A stretch of 64,000 bases of DNA from VRUE01 sp963824215. Its GTDB lineage: Bacteria > Actinomycetota > Thermoleophilia > Solirubrobacterales > 70-9. The stretch spans positions 930,001-994,000 of the forward strand of contig CAWGOE010000004.1 in NCBI GenBank assembly GCA_963824215.1, read 5' to 3'. Within the stretch, counting starts at the first letter, position 1, and each line of letters begins with the position of its first letter. Below, in pieces: positions 45,406 through 54,029 of the stretch. Under the pieces are notes generated by a model. The model was not told the DNA's origin and ran no database searches. It worked only from the letters and a program-made list of their open reading frames with translations. Position numbers and translations under genes: made by a program.

Positions 45406-47099
45406 CCGGCCAGTCGGGCGGCCCCGCCAGCTGTCGCGGCTGGATCGATCCCCGCCTTCGCGGCGGCGGCGGGCCAGGCCTCAGCCTCGCGCTTGACCTG
45501 TTTCCGCGACCAACCCAGCTCCTTGCCGAGCAGCTCGGCAACGGCGCGGACGGAGCCAGCATCGCGCAGCTGTGGCGCCGCAAGCAGGCCGAGCCTGGTG
45601 CGACGCAGCAGGACGTCGGCGACGCAGCGAGCTTGCTCGCGGCGGGCTGCGATCACAACCTCAGCCAGCAGGTCGGGACGACCGGGGACTATTGGCGCCG
45701 CCAGCGTTGGATTCTCGCGAGCGAGCTGCAGGACGACACGCGCCGCGTACCCGTAGCGGAAGGCGAGCTGGGCGACCGCCTCCTCCCCCAGGCCCTCGGG
45801 CGCGTCCAGCTCCTCGGGCTGCGCCTCCCTACCCAGCGGCAGCTCGGCCGTGTGGCACGGCGCCTCGCGACCCTCGCGCTCGACCAGCCGATCGACCGTC
45901 TGCTTCGCCATCCGCCGCCAGGTGGTGAGCTTGCCACCGGTGATCGTCAGCAATCCCGAGGAGGTCTCATACAGCTCCGCTTTGCGCGAGATGTCGACCG
46001 ACTTCTTCGGATCGCCGGTGGAGAGCAGGGGTCGCACGCCGGCGTAGGCGCCAACCAGGTCGGAGTCGCTCACCGAGACGCCAAAGAAAGCGTTGACGGC
46101 GTCGAGCAGGTACTCGACATCGTCCTCGCCCGGGCGCGGGTGGTCGATGTCACCGTCGTAGTCGTTGTCGGTCGTGCCGATCAGCGTCCTGCCGTACCAG
46201 GGCAGGGCGAAGATGTGGCGGCCCTCACCGGCAGGAACGATGCAAGCGGCGCTTCCGGTCGAGAGGTCATCGCGGTCGAGCAAAACATGGGTGCCGCGGC
46301 TCGGCGAGATCCGCGGCACGTCCTCCTCGTCGGCCACCTCGGCGCCGATCTGGTCGGCCCAGACGCCGGTCGCGTTGATGACGCTCTCCGCCTCGACCTC
46401 GAAGCGCTCGCCTGAGGTGGCCTCGACCGCGGCGACGCCGACCGCGCGACCGTTGCGGGTGAGCACCTCGGTCACCTCGGCGCCGTTCAGCATCACCGCG
46501 CCGAAGCGTTCGGCCTCGCCGAGGATCGTCAGCACCAGCCGCACGTCGTCGGTCTGGCAGTCGTAGAAGAGGTAGGCGTCGTTCGGATCGCGTGGCTCCA
46601 ACGAGGGGACGAGCTCCAGCACCTCGTCGCGGTCGATCGTGCGGTGACGATCCGGCGACCAGTAGAAGTCCTCGTCCTCCTGCTTGGAGGAGCGCATCTC
46701 GCGGCGGCTGCGACCGACCCGCGTGGTCGCCATCACGTCGTACATGTTGAGCCCCATGCCGAGTTTGCGGTCGCGGCGCTCCTCGGCAAAGGAGGGAACG
46801 AGGAAGGGCGTCGGGTAGACGAGATGCGGTGCTAGCTGCACCATCAGCTGGCGCTCCAGCAGCGCCTCGCGGACCAGGCCGAGGTCGAAGTTCTGCAGGT
46901 AGCGGAGGCCGCCGTGGATCATCTTCGAGGAGCGGCTGGAGGTGCCGACGGCGTAGTCGCCGCGCTCCAGCAGCGCCACCGAGTAGCCGCGCGAGGCGGC
47001 GTCGAAGGCGACGCCGGCGCCGGTGATGCCGCCGCCGATCACGACCACCTCGAAGCGCTGACCGGCGACCTCCTCCAGGGCTGCGGCGCGAGTCAGCAT
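45402..47099 (-). CDS. glpD: Glycerol-3-phosphate dehydrogenase GlpD
   Basis: A 565-residue flavoenzyme with N-terminal FAD-binding VVVIGGGITGAGVAFDAASR, substrate-binding SSRSSKMIHGGLRYL and a C-terminal helical cap. It oxidises sn-glycerol-3-phosphate at the membrane and passes electrons to quinone. Length is normal. The start overlaps the nitroreductase stop (TGATG), and its stop overlaps the Rho-like gene. Confidence 0.94.
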   Translation of the reverse strand: MLTRAAALEEVAGQRFEVVVIGGGITGAGVAFDAASRGYSVALLERGDYAVGTSSRSSKMIHGGLRYLQNFDLGLVREALLERQLMVQLAPHLVYPTPFLVPSFAEERRDRKLGMGLNMYDVMATTRVGRSRREMRSSKQEDEDFYWSPDRHRTIDRDEVLELVPSLEPRDPNDAYLFYDCQTDDVRLVLTILGEAERFGAVMLNGAEVTEVLTRNGRAVGVAAVEATSGERFEVEAESVINATGVWADQIGAEVADEEDVPRISPSRGTHVLLDRDDLSTGSAACIVPAGEGRHIFALPWYGRTLIGTTDNDYDGDIDHPRPGEDDVEYLLDAVNAFFGVSVSDSDLVGAYAGVRPLLSTGDPKKSVDISRKAELYETSSGLLTITGGKLTTWRRMAKQTVDRLVEREGREAPCHTAELPLGREAQPEELDAPEGLGEEAVAQLAFRYGYAARVVLQLARENPTLAAPIVPGRPDLLAEVVIAARREQARCVADVLLRRTRLGLLAAPQLRDAGSVRAVAELLGKELGWSRKQVKREAEAWPAAAAKAGIDPAATAGGAARLAG

Positions 47100-47608
47100 C
47101 AGCTTAGGTAGGTGGTCGTCTGCTCCACCGGGGGCCGATCGGGCGGCTGCTTTTCCTGGCGCGCCGGGCCGAGGTGCAGGAGGCTGACGAAGCGCTCATC
47201 GTCTGGCAAGCCGACAGCGGCGCGGCCCTCGGCCGAACGCAGCAGACCCGGCGTGCGCCAGTAACCGGCGAGGCCACGAGCGTGGGCGGCGAGCAGGACG
47301 ATGTAGGAGGCGACTGCGGTCGCGTGCAGGTCCTCCTCGGTCTGGACTGGGTCTGAGGCGAGGAGGCAGGAGACGACGATCAGGGTTGGGGCGCGGTCGA
47401 GCTTCGCCGCTCCCTCTTCTCCAGCAGCCTCCTTCAGCCGCTCGAGCGCCTGCGGTCCGACCACGCGGAAGCGCCAGGGCGCGGTCAGGTGGTGGTTGGG
47501 CGCCCAGCGCGCCAGCTCGAGCAGCTCCTCGATCTGCTCGCGCGAGAGCGCCTGCGGCCCGAAGGCCTTGTGGGTGCGGCGAGTGCGGATCGCGGTCTCG
47601 ACGTCCAT
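47099..47608 (-). CDS. Nitroreductase-family FMN oxidoreductase (YdjA-like)
   Basis: A 169-residue protein of the short nitroreductase class: IRTRRTHKAFGPQALSREQI at the N-terminus binds FMN, and LARWAPNHHLTAPWRFRVV follows. These enzymes reduce quinones or nitro compounds with NAD(P)H. BluB, which makes the B12 lower ligand, belongs to the same superfamily and the B12 operon lies next to it. However, this protein is shorter than BluB and closer to YdjA, so I do not claim that function. It starts 26 bases after the transporter gene. Confidence 0.82.
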   Translation of the reverse strand: MDVETAIRTRRTHKAFGPQALSREQIEELLELARWAPNHHLTAPWRFRVVGPQALERLKEAAGEEGAAKLDRAPTLIVVSCLLASDPVQTEEDLHATAVASYIVLLAAHARGLAGYWRTPGLLRSAEGRAAVGLPDDERFVSLLHLGPARQEKQPPDRPPVEQTTTYLS

Positions 47609-47633
47609 GCCCGCGAGCGTAGTAGACCGGCGG

Positions 47634-49487
47634 CTACCAGCTGAAGCGACGGCCGAAAAAGAGGACGCCGCCGAGGGCTAGGCCACCACTGGCGAGGCCG
47701 ATGCCGATTGGCGCCAAGGGCTTGGGGCCGGGGTTCTCCTTAGCCTCGAAGGCCGGCGCTGGGGCCTGGCTCGGCGTCGTTTCGGCTTCATCGCCCTCGG
47801 GGGCGGCGCCGGGCGGCAGAGCTGGAACAGCGCCGGCGCCAGGCGCGGTGGCCGGCGGGCTGCCCCCGGTCGCCGGTGGAACGCCACCCTGGCCAAACGA
47901 TTCGGGCAGGGCTGGAGGGGCGCCGGTCCCGGCGACCGGCGGAATGGTCGGCACGGCCTCGCCAGAGCCGACGCCGGGCGTTGCGGTCGACTCCGCTGGC
48001 GCTGGCTGCGGCGCCCGCGCGACCGGGGGGATTGGGAAGGCATCACCGGCTACGGCGGGTAGGACCTGAGCGGTGACCCAGACCGGCGTCTCGTCGCTCG
48101 TGGCCGAGCGGCGGTAGTGGCCGTCGGCATCCTGGCGTTCGGCGAGGTAATCGAGCGCGCCGCCGGAACCCTTCCCAAGAGCGAGCATCCCCTGCACCGC
48201 CCACGCCGTCGACTGTGAGTTGACCGAGCCGTTGCCGCCAAGTGGGAAGCCCCCGTTCGGTCGCTGAGCCTTACGCAGGTAGGCGAGCCCGTCCTTGGCG
48301 GCCTTGGTTTCAGACATCGCCTGCATCACCGCTGCGGTGCCGTCGGCAGTGCTCGGCAAGCCGGGCTCGTCCCCCCAGCCGCCGTCGGCGTTCTGGACCT
48401 TGGCGAGCCAGGCCGTCGACTGGGCGACGCCACCGCCGCCGATCCGCAAAGCCATGACCGCGAAGGCAGTCGAGTTGGGCCAGCCTTCGAAGGAGCCATT
48501 GTCGCGACGGTGTGAGGCGAGCTCTGCAACGAGGTCGTGACCGGCGAAATCGCGCGGGCCGACCCCAGCGCCGTGCAGAGCGAGGATGGTGCGGGCGAGG
48601 TCGCCGGGGCTGCTCAGCTCATCGACGTTCGCGCGCAGGTAGCTGACCGGGCTGCGGCCCCCGCTCGATATGTCGAGCGGGTTGCGGCCGGCCGCCTCCA
48701 GGCCCAACATCGCCCAGGCAGTCATGTCGGGTGCGGATTCGTCCTCTGGCGAGGAACCCCAACCACCATCCGAGTTCTGCGCCGCAATGAGCCAGCTGGT
48801 GGCGCGGCTGACATCCGAGGCCTGGGCGTTTGCCGGCAGCACGGTGACGAGAGCGAGCACGACGAGCAGCGCCGAGGCGACCGCCGGCGTACGCCACTCG
48901 AAGCGCTGCCGAAAGCGGCTCAGCATCCTCACCATCGCCGGCCCGGCGACGAAGGCGAGGGTGGCGTTGCCGATCGCGTGGGCGGCGTCGAAGGGAATGG
49001 CACGGGACTCCAGCGCGAGGAAACGCTGCAGCGAGAGGTCGCCTCCGTAAGTCGCCATCAGGGAGAAGTTCAGCAGAGCGCCGTAAGCAATGCCAGCCAA
49101 AGCGCAGACCGCAGCCAAAGTGAAACGTCCGGCCCGGGGGCGAACGACGGCCAGACCCGCGCCGAGGACCCCGCAAAGACCCCAGCCGGCCATCTGCCAG
49201 GGCGTCCACGGGCCCTGGCCAAACCAGAAGTTGGAGACAAGCGCGGTGAGGGCGCCGACCGCGAACCCTGGCGCCGGGCCAAGCGCGTAGCCGGCGAGGA
49301 TGACGATGTCGGTCGTTGGCTTGACGTTGGGGAAGGCGGCGAAGGCGATCCGGCCGGCGATTGCCAGCGCTGCCAGGGCGGCGACCAGGGCGACCACCTG
49401 CGAGGTCGGGCGCGAGCGCTCGTACCAAGCGAAGCCGGCGAGCAGGACGGCGCCGAGGATGAGGAAGCTGGCGAGCTCCCAGCTCAT
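47634..49487 (-). CDS. ECF S-component fused to prenyltransferase-like alpha/alpha-barrel repeats, membrane anchored
   Basis: A 617-residue protein. Residues 1-190 are an ECF S-component with about six helices and the ligand-site motif PNVKPTTDIVILAGYALGPA, then FWFGQGPWTPWQMAGWGLCG. Residues 220-480 carry four squalene-cyclase/prenyltransferase-type repeats (QNSDGGWGSS, QNADGGWGDE, QRPNGGFPLG, QDADGHYRRS). These resemble the alpha/alpha barrel of intrinsic factor and lack catalytic DxDD. A Pro/Ala-rich stalk and a C-terminal helix ending RRFSW follow. It should bind cobalamin (from the riboswitch) at the outer membrane face and hand it to EcfTAA'. Confidence 0.82.
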   Translation of the reverse strand: MSWELASFLILGAVLLAGFAWYERSRPTSQVVALVAALAALAIAGRIAFAAFPNVKPTTDIVILAGYALGPAPGFAVGALTALVSNFWFGQGPWTPWQMAGWGLCGVLGAGLAVVRPRAGRFTLAAVCALAGIAYGALLNFSLMATYGGDLSLQRFLALESRAIPFDAAHAIGNATLAFVAGPAMVRMLSRFRQRFEWRTPAVASALLVVLALVTVLPANAQASDVSRATSWLIAAQNSDGGWGSSPEDESAPDMTAWAMLGLEAAGRNPLDISSGGRSPVSYLRANVDELSSPGDLARTILALHGAGVGPRDFAGHDLVAELASHRRDNGSFEGWPNSTAFAVMALRIGGGGVAQSTAWLAKVQNADGGWGDEPGLPSTADGTAAVMQAMSETKAAKDGLAYLRKAQRPNGGFPLGGNGSVNSQSTAWAVQGMLALGKGSGGALDYLAERQDADGHYRRSATSDETPVWVTAQVLPAVAGDAFPIPPVARAPQPAPAESTATPGVGSGEAVPTIPPVAGTGAPPALPESFGQGGVPPATGGSPPATAPGAGAVPALPPGAAPEGDEAETTPSQAPAPAFEAKENPGPKPLAPIGIGLASGGLALGGVLFFGRRFSW

Positions 49488-51169
49488 GGCTGCTGCTCCT
49501 CCGCGGTGAGACTGGCGATCCCCTGCTCAGGAGTGATCACGCCTGGCAGATCGAGGATGCGGGCGACCTCGGTGGCGAAGTACCAGCCACCGGAGAGAAT
49601 CTCCGTCGCTGGTCCGTCGGCGATGACGACGCCGTCACCGAGCAGCACAACCCGCTGGGCGAAGGACGCGGCGAACTCGACGTCATGGGTGGCGACAACA
49701 ACGCCAGCGCCGCGTCCAGCCAGTCCCTTGATCAGCTCCTGAAGCTCGTGCTTGCGAGCCCGGTCCATGCCGCGCGTGGGCTCGTCCAAGGCGACGAGCC
49801 CCGGCAGCTCCTCGCCGTCCATGCGACCTGCCAGCGCAATCGCCAGGGCCAAACGCTGCCGCTCGCCACCGGAGAGATCGCGGGGGTCGGCGTCAATCGC
49901 ATGCTCGAGCCCAACCGTTCGCAACGCGGCCAGGCCGGCATCGTCGGGCAGCTCATCTCCGACCCGCTCGCGCACCAGGTAGTCACTCGGATTCTGGCTC
50001 AGCAGGGCCATCCCGTCGGGGGCTTCGGCCTTGCCCCGTACAGGCTCGACCAGCCCCGCTAAGGCCCGCAGCAGCGTGCTCTTGCCCGCTCCGTTCCGGC
50101 CCATCAGCGCAACGCGCTCGCCTCGCTCGACTCTCAGGTCAATTCCCCTTAAGACGTCGTGGGGCTCGTCCCCTCGCCTCAGCTCAACCCACAGGTTCCG
50201 CAGCTCAGCAGCCATTGGATTGCCAGGGGGCCGGGGGTCCCCCGTCCGAAACCCGCGACGGTCGCTTGGCGGGGGCGCCGAGCTCGCCGGCTCACAAGTT
50301 TCTGCCGGGGGACCCCCGGCCCCCTGGCCTCGGTGAAGGATGTCTCGCGCGTCACGAACGCCTACGGGAAGGGGATTGATCTCGGCAAGGGAGAAGAAGC
50401 GCGCGGCTGGGGTCTCTAGGGCGACATCGGTTTGTTGTGCCCAGGAGAGGAAGTCCCTTGGCGAGCCGTCGAAAGCGATGGCGCCTGAGTCCATGGCGAT
50501 GACCCGATCTGCGGCGGCTAGGCAGCGCTCCAGGCGGTGCTCAGCCAAGAGGATCGAGACCCCCCACTCCTCATTGAGCCGACGCAGGAGCCAGATCAGC
50601 TCATCGCCAGCCACGGGATCGAGCTGAGAGGTTGGCTCGTCGAGGAGCACGAGGCGTGGACGAGTCACGAGAGCTGCTGCGAGCGCGACGCGTTGCAACT
50701 CGCCCCCGGAGAGCGTGTCGACGGTGCGACCGAGGAGGTGCGGGATCGCGAGGGCCAAGGCCACCTCCTCGACAGCGCGTGCCCGGGAAGCGGGCGGGTC
50801 GCCGCGCATCTCGAGCGGCAGCTCGATCTCTGCTGCAACAGTCGTTGAGACGACTTGCGTCTCGGGGTCCTGGGCTACGTAGCCGACCGCGGACGCGAGC
50901 TGGCCTGGGCCGTTGGCGATCGCGTCCATGCCGGCGACGCGGATGCTGCCCTCGATCTCGCCGCCATGGAAGTGCGGGACGAGACCGCAGGCGGCGCGCA
51001 GCAGGGTCGTCTTGCCGCAGGCCGAGCGGCCGGCGAGCAGGGTGAACTCCCCTGGCGCCAGCGTTAAGGAGACGTCGCGGAGCGCGCTCGTGCCGCCTGG
51101 GTAGGAGTAGGTGAGTCCCTCAATCTCCAGAGCGGGTGCGGCGAGTAGCGGGGAGGCGAGCTCAGGCAT
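49484..51169 (-). CDS. Fused ECF transporter ATPases (EcfA-EcfA')
   Basis: A 561-residue protein with two ABC domains. The first has Walker A LAGRSACGKTTLLRAACG, LSGGELQRVALAAALV and VLLDEPTSQLDP. The second has MGRNGAGKSTLLRALAGLV, LSGGERQRLALAIALA and VALDEPTRGMDRA. The linker, residues about 281-316, is the translation of a 107-nt hairpin element, Pro/Ser-rich. They power the EcfT-S-component import. ATG 50215 could start a separate second ATPase, but it lacks a ribosome-binding site. Confidence 0.9.
   Translation of the reverse strand: MPELASPLLAAPALEIEGLTYSYPGGTSALRDVSLTLAPGEFTLLAGRSACGKTTLLRAACGLVPHFHGGEIEGSIRVAGMDAIANGPGQLASAVGYVAQDPETQVVSTTVAAEIELPLEMRGDPPASRARAVEEVALALAIPHLLGRTVDTLSGGELQRVALAAALVTRPRLVLLDEPTSQLDPVAGDELIWLLRRLNEEWGVSILLAEHRLERCLAAADRVIAMDSGAIAFDGSPRDFLSWAQQTDVALETPAARFFSLAEINPLPVGVRDARDILHRGQGAGGPPAETCEPASSAPPPSDRRGFRTGDPRPPGNPMAAELRNLWVELRRGDEPHDVLRGIDLRVERGERVALMGRNGAGKSTLLRALAGLVEPVRGKAEAPDGMALLSQNPSDYLVRERVGDELPDDAGLAALRTVGLEHAIDADPRDLSGGERQRLALAIALAGRMDGEELPGLVALDEPTRGMDRARKHELQELIKGLAGRGAGVVVATHDVEFAASFAQRVVLLGDGVVIADGPATEILSGGWYFATEVARILDLPGVITPEQGIASLTAEEQQP
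50222..50328 (-). repeat. Long hairpin element, family A copy 4, inside EcfA-EcfA'
   Basis: Perfect 22-bp arms (50222-50243 and 50307-50328, extending by one pair inward) enclose GAAAC and GTTTC as an inner pair. On the minus strand a GACG precedes the distal arm, as in copies 1-3. Unlike those copies it lies within a reading frame, forming the linker of the fused ATPase. Read as a gene-end element, it would mark the end of the first ATPase. Confidence 0.65.
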
Positions 51170-52127
51170 CGCGCCTCCACGGGGCGAGGCCGGAGAGGAT
51201 GACGAGAACCGAGAGCGCGACGGTCATGGGTTCAACGCCGATCTCGATCGTGGGGTAGGCGCTAAAGCTGTCTGCGCCGAGCAGCTTGCCGGTGATCGCG
51301 GCGACGAGCACCAGCGCCCCGGTCACGTAAAAGCGCCGGTCGAACCGCGACCGCCCCCTGGCGCGTGCCAGACCAAGCGGGGCTAGGACGCAGGGAGGGC
51401 GGTGAGGGGAGCGCACTTTTTTGTGCGTGACCCGAACCAACCGACTGAGGACACCGCCCCGCGCAGTGTCTGGCGCCGCCAGGGAGTAGCCGCGCAGCTC
51501 TAGGGTCGCGGCGACGTCCACCGCGCGATCCAGGGACCCCGCCATCAACCGTCGGATCAGCGTGGCGCGGCCCAGCGGGGCCGCAGCCGGTCCACGCAGG
51601 TAACCGGCCTCGCGAAGGCGTGAGGCATCAGCGGCGGCAACCGGGACCAGGCGGGAGATCAGCGCTGCGGTCAGCGCCGAGCGACCGGCGATCGGTCGCA
51701 GGGACCGCAAGACCCGATCGGGGTCGACGCAGGCTGAGTAGACGGCAAAGGCGATCATCACGACGATTGCCCGCAAGCCGAAGATGGCGCCGTCGGCGAT
51801 CGCCTCCATGGTGACGTTGACTTGGCCAAATAGAGGCCACTCGCCCAGCCGCAGCAGGACGGTCGCGCCACGGTCAACAACGAGGGCGTTGACCACGACG
51901 ATCGGCAGCGCGATCAGCAAGCCCAACTTGACTGCCGCCCGAACCGCGCCTCTGGCGCCAGCCAAAACGCCAGCTAGGCCGGCCGCAGCTCCAACCGCTG
52001 CAAGCACCAGTGGACTCGAATAGAGGAAGGCGACAACGACGAGTGCGCCGAGGTATGCGACGGCGGCGCCCGGCGAAGCCAGCTGCAGGGGGCGCGGTCG
52101 CGGCGTGTATGCGAAGGGGGATCTCAT
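51162..52127 (-). CDS. ECF transporter transmembrane subunit EcfT
   Basis: A 321-residue membrane protein with helices from residue 25 on and two cytoplasmic coupling motifs ending in Ala-Arg-Gly-type sequences (AAADASRLREAGYLRG and LELRGYSLAAPD). EcfT couples the ATPases to the S-component. It overlaps the upstream lipoprotein gene by ATGA and the ATPase gene by eight bases. The C-terminal extension after residue 225, with two helices, is longer than usual. Confidence 0.85.
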   Translation of the reverse strand: MRSPFAYTPRPRPLQLASPGAAVAYLGALVVVAFLYSSPLVLAAVGAAAGLAGVLAGARGAVRAAVKLGLLIALPIVVVNALVVDRGATVLLRLGEWPLFGQVNVTMEAIADGAIFGLRAIVVMIAFAVYSACVDPDRVLRSLRPIAGRSALTAALISRLVPVAAADASRLREAGYLRGPAAAPLGRATLIRRLMAGSLDRAVDVAATLELRGYSLAAPDTARGGVLSRLVRVTHKKVRSPHRPPCVLAPLGLARARGRSRFDRRFYVTGALVLVAAITGKLLGADSFSAYPTIEIGVEPMTVALSVLVILSGLAPWRRDA

Positions 52128-53044
52128 CGCGGCGGCAGCGGCGTCTCCTCTCCGTCCTCCGTGGCCACCGCGTAATGGTCGCGCAGCTGCGCGGCGCCCA
52201 GCAGCTGCGCCGCCGCGAGCGTGCCCGCCGGCGTCGCGCCGCTGACAATCCATACCGGCGGCGCTTCGTAGCGGCGGGTGGCGGCAACCAGCCCGGCGCC
52301 CGGTCCGAAGTCCCGGGTCGGCTCGCCGCTTTCGCTCAGACCCCGCAGGCGGTAGCCCGCCGCGGTTGCCTCGAAATCGACAAAGACCCCACTCGTCTGC
52401 GGCCCCTCCTCGAGCTGGGCAGCGGCTGGGTCGTCGCGAAGCTGCGCCCATGGCCCAACCAGGATCCGGATCGCGTCGTCCGGGGACCCTTGAGCGAGCG
52501 CCACGCCAGCGTCGCCCAGGCGGCGGCGAACGGTGGCACAGGCGTCTGGCACGCCGCGGCACTCGAGCGCCACTGGATGAACCTTGCCTTCGTAGCCTCC
52601 AGTCAGCGGTCGCGGCCAGGAACCAACGACCGCCGGCACGCGCGAGGCGGCCGACCAGTCGCGATAGTCCCACCAGATCGCCTCGCCACCCTGCAAGTCG
52701 AAGTCCGCCGCGCCGACCGGCGACTCGACCCCGTTGACGTAGAAGAACCAGTCGTAGCGCCGCCCGTCCTCTGCGGCTTCGGTGAGGCCCTCGATTGAGC
52801 TGACGAAGCCACCGCCAAAGCGGGTCTCGATCTCGGCTTCGCGGTCGAGCACGCGCATCACCGTGTCCGACTCCGACGCGTCGCCGCTTGCCGTGGGCAA
52901 AACCGGCTCGGTGCCGTAGTCCCGGGTCACGGTAAGGGAGACCTCGCCAACCCCTTCACCCGGACCGACACCGCAGCCGGCGGTTGCGACAGCTGCTCCG
53001 ATGAGCAGCGCAATCGCAACCGCCACGCTGCGGCGTTGCTTCAT
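52124..53044 (-). CDS. Lipoprotein with DUF4430 (transcobalamin-like C-terminal) domain
   Basis: From ATG 53044 a 306-residue lipoprotein: signal LLIGAAVATAGCGVGPGE with the lipid Cys. Residues 35-120 match DUF4430: YGTEPVLPTASGDASESDTV, then YDWFFYVNGVESPVGAADFD and AIWWDYRDWS. DUF4430 corresponds to the C-terminal beta domain of transcobalamin and intrinsic factor. The remaining 180 residues have no clear match (VHPVALECRGVPDACATVRR). Under a cobalamin riboswitch, it likely captures B12 outside the cell. It starts four bases after the first exported gene. Confidence 0.8.
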   Translation of the reverse strand: MKQRRSVAVAIALLIGAAVATAGCGVGPGEGVGEVSLTVTRDYGTEPVLPTASGDASESDTVMRVLDREAEIETRFGGGFVSSIEGLTEAAEDGRRYDWFFYVNGVESPVGAADFDLQGGEAIWWDYRDWSAASRVPAVVGSWPRPLTGGYEGKVHPVALECRGVPDACATVRRRLGDAGVALAQGSPDDAIRILVGPWAQLRDDPAAAQLEEGPQTSGVFVDFEATAAGYRLRGLSESGEPTRDFGPGAGLVAATRRYEAPPVWIVSGATPAGTLAAAQLLGAAQLRDHYAVATEDGEETPLPPR

Positions 53045-53048
53045 CCGA

Positions 53049-53792
53049 TCAGCCGTTCGGGCATTTCCCGCCGACGCAAACAGCCACCTGGTTGGAGGGG
53101 ATGTCCTTGCCATGGCGGGCGATCAAGCGTCGCGGCTTGGTCAGCGTCACCGTGGTCCGCCCGTCGGCGCCCGTCGGGGCACTCGCGCCGCTCACCGTTA
53201 CACCGGCGGCTGGCTTCTTCTTGCCTTTGTCGTCGTAGGCGTACACCCGCACGCCGAACGGCTCACCCGCCATCGCTTTGGCCGGGGCGCTCAGCGCCAA
53301 CTCGTTGGGATAGGGAAACGCGGCCAGCGCCCAGAGCACTTCGTCGCCGGCCTTGACCTTGACCGCGTCGCCGCCAACTTCGGGGGCCTCGTGGTTCACC
53401 TTGAGATACCAGGACAGCGTTTTGGTCGCCTTGCTACTGCCGATGTTGCAGAGTCCGAGGCCAAAAGAGAAGGCGTCGGTGACCTGCAATGGCTTCAGGG
53501 TCGAGGTGAACTTCGACGCCTGGATCAGCATCCCGAGCGCGGTCGGGCCGTTGACGGTGACCGTTTTGCCGCTGCCGCCGGTACCGGCGCCGAAGCAGGT
53601 CGCCTGCGGGCTGGTCTTGATCGACGCGGTTATGGCGCCAAACGAGTCCTCGGCGAGCACCTTGCCGCCGCTGCCAACCACCCGCAGGTCGGCGACGGGA
53701 CCCTTCGCCACTGCGACAGCAGCAGTAGAGAGCACCAGGATGAGAGCCAGCGCGCACGCAGCGACCAGCCGGAACGAAAAGAGTCTTGGCAT
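53049..53792 (-). CDS. Exported protein with DUF4430-like domain and Ig-like C-terminus
   Basis: A 247-residue protein with a signal peptide (LVAACALALILVLSTAAVAV, cleavage after AKG). Middle residues (TLSWYLKVNHEAPEVGGDAV, then VKAGDEVLWAL) follow the DUF4430 pattern of WxxxVN followed by a GDxxxW strand. The C-terminal 90 residues are an Ig/carboxypeptidase-regulatory type module with KKKPAAGVTVSGASAPTGAD. It is the first gene after the cobalamin riboswitch. The SD AAGGG lies in a hairpin downstream of the aptamer. Probably a B12-binding or presenting protein. Confidence 0.75.
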   Translation of the reverse strand: MPRLFSFRLVAACALALILVLSTAAVAVAKGPVADLRVVGSGGKVLAEDSFGAITASIKTSPQATCFGAGTGGSGKTVTVNGPTALGMLIQASKFTSTLKPLQVTDAFSFGLGLCNIGSSKATKTLSWYLKVNHEAPEVGGDAVKVKAGDEVLWALAAFPYPNELALSAPAKAMAGEPFGVRVYAYDDKGKKKPAAGVTVSGASAPTGADGRTTVTLTKPRRLIARHGKDIPSNQVAVCVGGKCPNG

Positions 53793-53827
53793 TTAAGCCA
53801 CCCTTTCCTCGAGGGTTGTCATGGCTG

Positions 53828-54000
53828 GCCGGGGACAGGTCTCCTGGCTTCCGGGAATCGGTCGGCCGCACCTTCCCGGGAGCTCTGTGTCGCCCCCAGT
53901 GGCTGACGCGTGACGCGCCTGCAGCTTCCTTCGCCCCGGTCACAGTGGCGGGACCGCGCCGGCTTCGCACCGGACTTCCCTTGACCACCGACCGTATTTA
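53828..54000 (-). ncRNA. Cobalamin (B12) riboswitch
   Basis: On the minus strand the region reads GGTGCGAAGCCGGCGCGG, then TCCCGCCACTGTGA, and ends with the B12 box GCCAGGAGACCTG (53836-53848), the hallmarks of the adenosylcobalamin aptamer. It lies in front of the exported DUF4430 gene. Past the box, AGCCA and ACCCT pair with AGGGT and GGCT around the ribosome-binding site (about 53797-53827), so binding of cobalamin probably blocks translation. Operon genes downstream should be repressed when B12 is plentiful. Confidence 0.93.
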
Positions 54001-54029
54001 CGAGAGCGAGTCTACCCTGGGCCCAGGGA

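Noticed and set aside
44769..46415. 548-codon plus-strand frame across rho-like and glpD genes
   Set aside because: Crosses two well-supported minus-strand genes and is composed of Arg/Ala/Pro-rich shadow sequence.
47099..47608. Nitroreductase as BluB (B12 lower ligand synthesis)
   Set aside because: The B12 operon neighbourhood is tempting, but the protein is short and matches the YdjA-like class instead.
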